A DNA stretch of 64,000 bases, taken from positions 40,936,501-41,000,500 of the forward strand of contig NC_069377.1 of the NCBI RefSeq assembly GCF_021730395.1, given 5' to 3'. Of this stretch, positions 56,429 to 64,000 are shown piece after piece (positions within the stretch are counted from its first letter, which is position 1; each line of letters opens with the position of its first letter). Both the position numbers and the translations under genes were made by a program. Under the pieces are notes generated by a model, which ran no database searches, was not told where the DNA came from, and saw only the letters and a program-made list of their open reading frames with translations. The stretch comes from Mercenaria mercenaria. Its lineage: Eukaryota > Mollusca > Bivalvia > Venerida > Veneridae.

Positions 56429-58545
56429 CAAGAGGGTCATGATGACCCTGGATCGCTCACCTGAGTAACATGAGTATATGTTTCAAATGTCAAACTGACG
56501 CTAAAATATTCAGAAAGTCAGTGGGTCAATGCAGAAAGTCAGTTTTAAGATCTTTGAATAATCTTGGTAGAGGACCACAAGGCAATGCTACATACAAAAT
56601 ATCAAAGGCCTAGGTCTTATGGTTTCAGACAATAAGATTTTTAAACTTTTTTCCTATATAAGTCTATGTAAAACTTGAAACCCCTTGGGCGGGGCCATAA
56701 ATGACCCTAGAAGGATAATTTGAACAATCTTGGTAGAGGACCACTAGATGATGCTACATACCAAATATCAAAGCCCTAGGCCATGTGGTTTTGGACATGA
56801 CGACTTTCAAAATTTTCCCTATATAAGTCTGTATAAACCATGTGACCCCAAGGGCAAGGCTGTGTTAGACCCTAGGGGGGATAATTTGAATAATCTTGGT
56901 AGAGGACCACTAGATGATGCTACATACCAGATATCAAATCCTTAGTCCCTGTGGTTTTGGACAAGAAGGTTTTCAAAGTTTTTCCTTTCAGTTGCTATGG
57001 CAACCAGAGTTCTGCATGGAATTCAATTCTTTGAACAATTTTGAAAGGGGGCCACCCAAGGATCATTCCTGTGAAGTTTGGTGTAATTCTGCCCGGTGGT
57101 TTTCAAGAAGAAGATATTTTTAGACAAGAGGGTCATCATGACCCTGGATCGCTCACCTGAGTAATATGAGCTATATGTTTCAAATGTCAAACTGATGATT
57201 TTTAGAAATTTTTTGGATGTACAATCAAGTAACCCCTGGGTCGGACCAATTTTACCCCAGGGGTCATGATTTGAACAAAGTTTGTAGAAGTCTACTACTA
57301 AGGCAATGTTACATATCAAATATCTAAGATCTAGGCCTTCTGGTTTATTTTTAGCAAATTTATGAAGATTTCCCTATGTACAATCAAGTTTCCCCTGGGG
57401 CTGGGTCAATTTTACCCTGTGGGGTCAAGATTTGAACAAATTTTGTAGAGGTTCACTAGGCAATGCTACATGTCAGATATCTAAGCTCTAGGCCTTCTGG
57501 TTTATTTTAAGAAAATTTTGAAGATTTTTCTATATAGAATCAAGTAACCCCATGGGGCGGGGTCAATTTGACCCTGGGGGTCATAATTTGAACAAATTTT
57601 GTAGAAGTCTACTAGGCAATGCTACATGTCAAATATCTAAGATCTAGGCCTTCTAGTTTATTTTTAGAAATTTTTTGAAGATTTTCTTATGTAAAATCAA
57701 GTGACCCCTGGGGGGGGGGGGTCAATTTTTACCCCCGTGGTCATTATTTAAACAAATTTTGTAGAAGTCTATTAGGCAATGCTACATATTAAATATCTAA
57801 GCTCTAGGCCTTCTGGTTTATTTTTAGAAAAACTTTGAAGATTTTCCTATGTAAAATCAAGAGACCCCTGGGGCGGGGTCAATTTTGACCCCGGGGGTCA
57901 TGATTTGAACAAATTTTGTAGAGGTCTACTAGGCAATGCTACATGTCAAATATCTAAGCTCTAGGCCTTCTGGTTTATTTTCTTAAAAAAATTGAAGATT
58001 TTCCTATTGAAATCTATGTAAAATCAAGTGACCCCTGGGGCGGGGTCAATTTTAACCCCGGGTTATGATTTGAACAAATTTAGTAGAGGTCCACTAGTCA
58101 ATGCTACATGTCAAATATCTAAGCTCTAGGTCTTCTGGTTTTTTAGAAGAAGATTTTTTAAGATTTTCCTATGTAAAATCAAGTGACCCCTGGGGCAGGG
58201 GCAATTTTGACCCCGGGGTCATGATTTGAACAAAATTGGTAGAGGTCCACTAGGCAATGTTTCACACCAAATATCTAAGCTCTAGGGCTTCTGGTTTATG
58301 AGAAGAAGATTTTTAAAGGTTTTTCTTTCGGTTACCATGGCAACCAGAGTTCTGCATGAAATTCAATTCTTTGAACAATTTGAAGGGGGCCACCCAAGGA
58401 TCATTCCTGTGAAGTTTTGTGTAATTCTGCCCAGTGGTTTTCAAGAAGAAGATTTTTTTAGAAATTGTTGACGGACGACGCACAACTGACGACAGACATC
58501 AAGCGGTCACAATAGCTCACCTTGTCACTTCGTGACAGGTGAGCT
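56429..58545 (+). mobile_element. CAAGAGGG-family tandem-repeat element with nested copy
   Basis: Outer start CAAGAGGGTCATGATGACCC at 56429. A second start lies at 57125. The shared end is the hairpin AGCTCACCTTGTCACTTCGT..GACAGGTGAGCT at 58545. It has ~155-bp units in the second part (57.2-58.3 kb) and ~170-bp units in the first. Same family as 44300-48127. Confidence 0.75.
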
Positions 58546-58942
58546 AACAAAATTTTGGAAAAACCAACTCATTTCTATTTTTAGTAACATGACTGCCTGC
58601 AACTTCGGCAAAAATTAAATACAAGATTTTGCTAACAAATTGTAAGATTTGTATGCACAAACCTCTTAAAATGCATAAATACATCAATATTTATTGAACA
58701 TGTTGACAGATATTCAGTTATAATTGTGGTGAAGACAAACTGTAAACAAAAGTTTAAACATGACAATCTATCTATCTTTTTATACTACATCACTCCACTT
58801 ACGAGTATCATGTGCAGCTGCGCGCCTATACAAGAAATTTAGAAGTAGGATGGACAGGAGAATAAAAGTATTGAAAGCATGAATACAGTTGATAGTGTTA
58901 AAAACAAGAAGGATTTACAGATAAAAGCAGTTTAAAAACAGG

Positions 58943-59075
58943 TCTATCATGTTAAGCATTGTGTGCAAGTTTGGTCACACCCTGCTTAAACTGGTTCAGG
59001 GTGGGGGCTTGCACAAGTTGTACTGGAAGGGAATTCCAAAGCACTATGGTGGCTGGAAAAAATGAGTACTTAGGC
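58943..59075 (-). pseudogene. LINE ORF2 C-terminus, detached
   Basis: The minus strand encodes SFFPATIVLWNSLPVQLVQA then PTLNQFKQGVTKLAHNA. This is the typical end of CR1/jockey-like LINE ORF2 (R...F...W..LP). It is about 840 bp away from the rest of the LINE, in the expected order, with roughly 90 residues missing between. Confidence 0.75.
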
Positions 59076-59914
59076 CACACCAAATTAAAAAGTTGTTCAT
59101 CGGATTTGCCGCTCGTATATTTTCAGAAACACAAAAAAATTATTTTTTTTTGTTTTTGGCTTGCGCTCGCCCCATTGAAAAAAATCAATCCAAAATTTTT
59201 TGGTCCGCTACTTTTTACAGACGTAAAAGTGTACAAATGCTTATAATTCCAGTCCCAGATTGTTCTCAAATGGATTTTAATCAAAATAAATACATACTAC
59301 ACACACATTGTCTATAATAAATCATAACACCTATATTTAGTTGCATTAAAGTTATTTCCCCTTTATGCAGTAACGCCATTTTCTTCAAATGTTTGCCAAA
59401 TTACATGCTACAAAAATCGATTTATTTCATTGAAAACTGGATGAAGAAAAACATACTAATTTATTTGATAACATCAATCTACATTATTTTGGTAAGGGTA
59501 AATACTTATTTATGCATGTCACTTGTCTGTTTTCTGTTTTTCCTGTCCAAATGATCAGCATTTACATACGAAAGTTGGTGGGGTAAGGAATTTACATTAT
59601 GAGTTGTTTTCAGAACAGTTTCAATTTTCAAATTTTCCAATCATTTAGTAGACTAATGTTAATGCATGTTAATCTCCATTTCAGACCTTAATTGCGACTT
59701 TGATTTAACAAATTTAATATGTTATGAAAGTTTAAAAGTTAGAAAAAGAGCTGTACATAAGACATCATGCTCTACTTTTCTGAATCAGAGCTTTGCCAGT
59801 AAAAGGGGCATAATAGTCAGAAGCTTTGAAAGTAACAGAGCTATTGGTCATTACATAAAACTTAATTAAAAATATTCTATGTTAAGAAGGGGCATAACTC
59901 TGTCTAGATTCAGA
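59076..59914. other. Unclassified insert inside the LINE
   Basis: AT-rich sequence beginning GGCCACACCAAATTAAAAAG that separates two parts of the LINE. It has no clear terminal repeats or target duplication, though AAGGGGCATAA phrases near its right end suggest repeat origin. Confidence 0.5.
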
Positions 59915-61680
59915 CTTAAGAGTATTGTTTCTCCTGCTGAATCATTTCGATCTGGTGGATGTTAAGTTGGGTATAAGGGTTCCAGATGCAGCTAGCATAT
60001 TCCAGCTGTGGCCTGACTAGGGCTTTATAAGCTACTTCCCGAACTTTTGGGTTTTTGCATGGGATATTACGCTTAATAAAGTTAAGTGTTCGGGTACCTT
60101 TGGACGTGACTAAATTGATGTGTTTATTCCAGTTAAGATCTGAGGATATAGTAACCCCGTGATACTTTGCATCAGGAACTGTTTCCAAGACTTGGCCATG
60201 GAGTGTATACTTTGATTTGAAAGGGTTTTTTGACCTTGTTATGTTCATAACTGTGCATTTTGAGGGGTTAAACTCCATGTCCCACTTACTTTCCCATAAC
60301 TGTAACCTATTCAAGTCTGGCTGGAGAATGTTTTCTTGGGCAGGACTATTTGTAAACAGTTAAATAGACAGCAGTATCATCGGCGAATAAATGGACCTGT
60401 GAAATCAGATTTTCAGGCAGGTCATTTATGTAGAGTAAGAATAGAAGGGGGCCTAGGACGGACCCTGTGGGACTCCGGACGTTACTGGAACTTCATCTGA
60501 TGCTTCACCATTCACAAGGACGGATGGCGCCTGCCAATCAAGAAAGACTTGACCCACTGCAATGTGGTGCCCTGAACACCATGTTGATGAAGTTTGTACG
60601 AAGTTTCAGATGGTTAACCTTGTCGAATGCTTTAGAGAAGTCCAGAAGGATTAAGTCTGGTGGTCTTGAATTAATTTACGAGATAGATCTTCTACAAGTT
60701 TGAGTTACTGAGTTTCGCATGACCTTTTCTCTCTGAACCCATGCTGTAGGTCATAGAGGATATTGTTAACCTGGAAATGCTCGGTAATATTAGAGGCTAT
60801 GATGTGTACCAGTAACTTACAAAGAATACAAGTTAGGGAAATAGGCCGGTAATTTGCAGGATTGCTTTTGTCGCCCTTCTTAAACAGAGGAGTGACATTG
60901 GCCTTGGACCAGTCAGCTGGGATAGTGCCCGTGTCAAGGGACCTTTGAAAGAGCTTAGTGAGTCACTAACTCACAGTGACTAGTGGCGAGATTTGTTCAC
61001 TAAGATTTTTAAGAAGGATCAGCTTAAGACCATCGGGACCACATGCTTTGTCTATTTTAAGGGACTAGAGGAGTTTCTGAACATCATTTATGCCGATAGT
61101 GACCTTTGGCATTAGGGGATATTTTGTCTGTTTGTATAGAGAGTAGAGACTGCACTTTCATTTTACAGAGTTGGCCTAATTTGAGAGGTGACATTGGGGT
61201 GAATACAGATTGGAATTGATGACTGAGGATATTGGCCTTCTTTTTGTCATCCGTATGAAGTTGACCTTTCTTTAGAAGAGGGGAAATGCCTTTGGAATCT
61301 TGCTTGGCATTTTTGGCAAGGGAAAAAAGTTTTGACCTGTTTGGGGGTTATCCTGATCATCTTGACATTCAAGGACATAATCTATGTAGCTGTCATGAGC
61401 TTGTTTGATATTTTTCCTAACAAGATTTTTAAAATTTATGTAATGTTGTTTGACTTTGAGATTAGTGTTATTTTTGACCTTTTGGAACATCTTATTTCGT
61501 TTTCTAATCTGACTTTTAATGCTTTGGGTAACCCATGGTAGTTGGGGTCTTGAACCTATTCTCTTGGTTGGAATGAATAGATTCATACCTTCAGACAGTA
61601 CCTCTTTGAATTCTGACCATAGGTCTTCAACTGACAGTGTGTTGTAACCTTTAAACAGGCAAATGAAGAGTTGCTGTATT
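59915..61680 (-). pseudogene. 5'-truncated CR1/jockey-like LINE (reverse transcriptase)
   Basis: Minus-strand order: linker LPWVTQSIKSQIRKRNKMFQ (61.5 kb), NYRPISLTCILCKLL (60.85 kb), FSKAFDKVNH (60.63 kb), [20 protein letters not shown] with FADDTAVYL (60.35-60.47 kb), and the thumb region WNKHINLVTSKGTRTLNFIK ... ALVRPQLEYASCIWNPY (59.95-60.2 kb). YRPISL, QGSxLGPLLF and FADD are hallmark reverse transcriptase motifs. No endonuclease domain is present, so it is 5' truncated, and its frame is interrupted several times. It is dead. Confidence 0.88.
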
Positions 61681-62148
61681 TTATTTTTGCTGTACGAGTA
61701 TCAGCAACTTGGAAAACATTATCCTAAAAGAATAAATTCTAAAAATTTCACAAGGGGATACTTTAAATTTGTATTTCATTTAAATGTCTACCAATAAAAC
61801 TTGAAACTAAAGATTTAAACTTATATAATTAAATGTTAAAAAACTGCTTGACTTGTCGATACATTTTCCCCAATTTTAACAAATTAATTCACCGCGCTAA
61901 AAATTCCCAATTTGACCATGGGCCTTTTCCCCAAAAACCTCAGAAAAAGCCCTGCTATATTAATAGATAGTCCAAATAATTGTATTCGAGAGTTGAATAT
62001 AGTTTGGTTTTTTGGACTGGTCGATATCCCACTCTAGGTAGACAATGTAAAATATCGGAATCATGTAAAATCCGTCTACCCAAGGTCTCATATTTAGACT
62101 AATTAATAGCATAATTAATTACCAAAATAACATGCCAAATGCCTATGA

Positions 62149-62417
62149 GTCAAACCATGGGCACTGTTTTAGTGCATTTTTTTTTCTCAAAAATCCTTTT
62201 TTTTTACACAAATGTATTGTTAATACAATAGTCAAATGAAGCAAAACTTAAAAGTCTGGTCACAGTATCGAATACTTTGTCAATGTATATTGTTCTGTGA
62301 CCAGATCTTTGGTCATCGATTTTGTTTTTCATTTGACTAACATATAAACAATGCATATGAGTGAAAAATAGATTTTTGGAAACAGTTTACACTAGACCAG
62401 TGCCTATGGGTCGAACA
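62149..62417. repeat. Fold-back element, ~130-bp arms
   Basis: The left arm (from 62149) and right arm (to 62417) are imperfect reverse complements: GTCAAACCATGGGCACTG with CAGTGCCTATGGGTCGAAC, and AGTCAAATGAAGCAAAAC with TTTTGTTTTTCATTTGACT. The centre lies near 62280. It resembles a fold-back MITE. Confidence 0.78.
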
Positions 62418-62907
62418 ACATTTGGGCCGAAACGGCCGTAAATTTCATCATTAAAATTTGCGTTAAAAGAGGTATGATATTTTGAAAAAATAGTATACAC
62501 ATGAAGATAAGGAAGCAGTCTATATACTTTTACTGGTTGAACCTTAGAAGGACTGTTTCTAATTAGCAGTATTCATAGTTGTGTTATGGTAAACAAAATT
62601 CGTCTGTATCGTTCTATTTTCCTTGCGATTCATTCGAATATAACAGCTCGAGTTTTTCGCAGGATATATTGTTTCATTCTTTAGAAATTTAGTTGAGTGA
62701 GTGTGTCTAAAAAGTGTCGAAATTATACCAGTAAAGAATTTCATTTTAAGATGATTAAAAAAAATCGAATTTACTGTAAAGTTAGCTCTGTATCAGGTGC
62801 GCGTAATATCGCTATGGAAATGTTGGGTAAACAGGAAGCGGTGTGCCTGTAGTTTTCAATCTGTACCAAACAAACTGTTATAAACTTAAAAACAATTGGT
62901 GTGAAAT

Positions 62908-63000
62908 ATGGCACTCACGGTGATTTCCGCGAAATACCCTCCACACATTGATCCAACAAAGACACCTCTTGCATATGGGGATAGGGCTTTACCAAGACTT
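62908..63000 (+). CDS. Candidate first exon of a third gene
   Basis: ATG opens MALTVISAKYPPHIDPTKTP then LAYGDRALPRL, 31 codons ending in phase 0 at a good donor (GTATGT). The composition looks protein-like and is unlike nearby random frames. No family is recognised. The gene would continue past the window. Confidence 0.5.
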
Positions 63001-63143
63001 GTATGTATTTTTCATGTTTTTGTTTTATTTTTATCTTATCAGAATAATAATCAGGTCCCAGAAAAGTCACAAATTAGCTATATAGCTGTATACAGCTAGA
63101 AATATCTATAACTAACATAACACTATGTCAAAATCAAATGCAA

Positions 63144-63264
63144 TATAACAGTCTCAGGAAAAATGTGCAACCTCGACCAGGACTCGAACCTCGGACCTTT
63201 GGCTTACAGTGCCAACGCTCTACAAATTGAGCTACCGAGGCCACCTGATACGAGAACCGTTACA
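63144..63264 (-). repeat. 3' terminal repeat of the TRIM
   Basis: A 121-bp copy, about 88-90% like its partner by eye. On the minus strand it starts TGTAACGG and ends TGTTATA. Confidence 0.88.
63170..63241 (-). tRNA. tRNA-like segment in TRIM repeat (TGT anticodon)
   Basis: Acceptor halves GCCTCGG and TCGAGGT pair over 7 bp with G-U pairs. D arm TAGCTCAATTTGTAGAGC, anticodon arm TTGGC ACTGTAA GCCAA (anticodon TGT, Thr), T arm CGAGG TTCGAGT CCTGG with one mismatch. It would probably score as a tRNA or pseudo-tRNA. It is part of a mobile element, so a free gene function is doubtful. Confidence 0.6.
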
Positions 63265-63406
63265 CACCTTTCCTCTTATTGCGAGACATTGGCACTCCTG
63301 GCCAATGTCTGCTGCAGACTGTTAACCGAATTCAGATGCACACCTCAGCCAAACTGCTTCGCCCCGCATGTGCTCAAAGGGAGAGCATCCCGGACGAGCC
63401 CCCAAA

Positions 63407-63527
63407 TGTAACAGTCTCAGGAAAAATGTGCAGCCTCGACCGGGATTCAAACCTCGGACCTTTGGCTTACCATGCCAATGCTCTACCAATTGAGCTACCG
63501 AGTCAACCCGATACGAGAACCGCTACA
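63407..63527 (-). repeat. 5' terminal repeat of the TRIM
   Basis: A 121-bp copy that starts TGTAGCGG and ends TGTTACA on the minus strand. The PBS follows after two bases. Confidence 0.88.
63433..63504 (-). tRNA. tRNA-like segment in TRIM repeat (TGG anticodon)
   Basis: Second copy in the other terminal repeat. D arm TAGCTCAATTGGTAGAGC is intact; anticodon arm TTGGC ATGGTAA GCCAA would read TGG (Pro). The acceptor and T stems carry mismatches. The A and B boxes (TAGCTCAATTGG and GGTTTGAATCC) remain. Confidence 0.5.
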
Positions 63528-63689
63528 GCAAAATGGTCATAATCACATCCCAATGGTTTATAAGATGAAAGACAATAACAGAAAACCAAGATTTTTGCAG
63601 TCACATTTTTAATAAATTCAGCAATATTTAACAAATAATCAAGGCCTTCGAGTGGTTTATTGTCTAATTTACCATGGTACATCTTTCAG

Positions 63690-63720
63690 ATGCTTCAGCA
63701 CTCTGGCGGTATGTTAGACG
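63690..63720 (+). CDS. Candidate second exon of the third gene
   Basis: Acceptor ACATCTTTCAG, codes MLQHSGGMLD in phase 0, donor GTAAAT at 63721. The phase fits the preceding exon. It is short, so the call is tentative. Confidence 0.4.
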
Positions 63721-64000
63721 GTAAATCACAAAAAGGCATTGATTGTTTTCGTTCTAACATGCTCATTGGCATATTTTAATAAATATTATGCTGGATTTCA
63801 TTTACCCGAGGAGTAAAGTATCAGACGTCATGCAGCAATTTGATGTCATAATGCTCTCTTACCAGTCCGCACGTCAACCATTGTTTATCGCAGAATATAC
63901 AGAGCTTGATTTCCTTCTTTGTTTAACTTGAAATGAAATCGAGCCATGTTAGAATTTACAATAAATCATTGAAGCATGCATTGCATAAGACAAATTTTGT
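63721..64000. other. End of window, nothing further recognised
   Basis: Probable intron of the third gene. No repeat ends or exons seen. Confidence 0.4.

Larger units (their letters stand above)
56253..61954. mobile_element. hAT-like element enlarged by nested insertions
   Basis: The left end CAGGACTTTTTCC and right end AGAAAAAGCCCTG are inverted repeats of the same type as the 39356-39701 MITE. The 5-bp target CTATA is present on both sides (56248-56252 and 61955-61959). Phrases such as AATTCCCAA and CCAATTTTCCC occur near both ends. Nearly all of the interior is other elements: a tandem-repeat element (56429-58545) and a LINE (58943-61680). The original element was therefore probably under 1 kb. 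Confidence 0.7.
63144..63527 (-). mobile_element. TRIM (miniature LTR element) with tRNA-like LTRs
   Basis: Read on the minus strand: a 121-bp terminal repeat (63527 to 63407) starting TGTAGCGG and ending TTACA; two bases; the PBS TGGGGGCTCGTCCGGGAT (63404 to 63387), the form known for tRNA-Pro priming; a ~100-bp interior with a 9-bp stem and 7-nt loop (63285-63309); a purine tract AATAAGAGGAAAGGTG (63280 to 63265); and a second 121-bp repeat (63264 to 63144). GCAA flanks both sides (63140-63143 and 63528-63531). It encodes no protein, so it would depend on an LTR element in trans. Each terminal repeat contains a tRNA-like segment with A and B boxes in the sense direction. Confidence 0.88.

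Overview
The window looks like nuclear DNA from a metazoan, most likely a bivalve mollusc. It is AT-rich and intron-rich, and it is filled with tRNA-derived SINEs, MITEs, LINE pieces, Ty3/gypsy LTR elements, and non-autonomous elements that have hairpin ends and tandem repeats inside. The organism is inferred from this repeat style and was not tested by a search. There are no operons or bacterial signals.

Layout. 1-6.8 kb is gene-free, with one SINE (4263-4614) and a short tandem repeat. 6834-11777 is a Ty3/gypsy element with identical 214-bp LTRs. 11.8-15.1 kb holds a tandem-repeat element, a LINE scrap and a 72-bp-arm palindrome. 15117-19812 is a second Ty3/gypsy element, followed directly by a SINE. 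20265-42273 (+) is a host gene for ethanolamine kinase (ETNK-like). I could place nine coding exons in continuous phase, giving 364 aa. Its introns hold a 3-kb minisatellite of 40-bp units, two more minisatellites, three piggyBac-type MITEs and many other repeats. 43.2-53.5 kb (-) holds five phase-compatible exons of an unrecognised basic, Ser/Lys/Arg-rich protein, convergent with ETNK. 56253-61954 is a hAT-like element swollen to 5.7 kb by a tandem-repeat element and a 5'-truncated LINE. 62908 onward (+) appears to be the start of a third gene, whose first intron holds the most unusual item in the window.

That item (63144-63527, minus strand) is a 384-bp miniature LTR element (TRIM). It has 121-bp terminal repeats, an 18-nt primer-binding site matching the classic tRNA-Pro PBS, a purine tract and a 4-bp target duplication. 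Each terminal repeat carries a tRNA-like sequence. A similar tRNA-like unit with the same downstream motif lies at 51362-51436.

The ETNK product would phosphorylate ethanolamine at the start of the CDP-ethanolamine (Kennedy) pathway. The other two genes cannot be given a function from sequence alone. Nothing suggests that the three genes work together.
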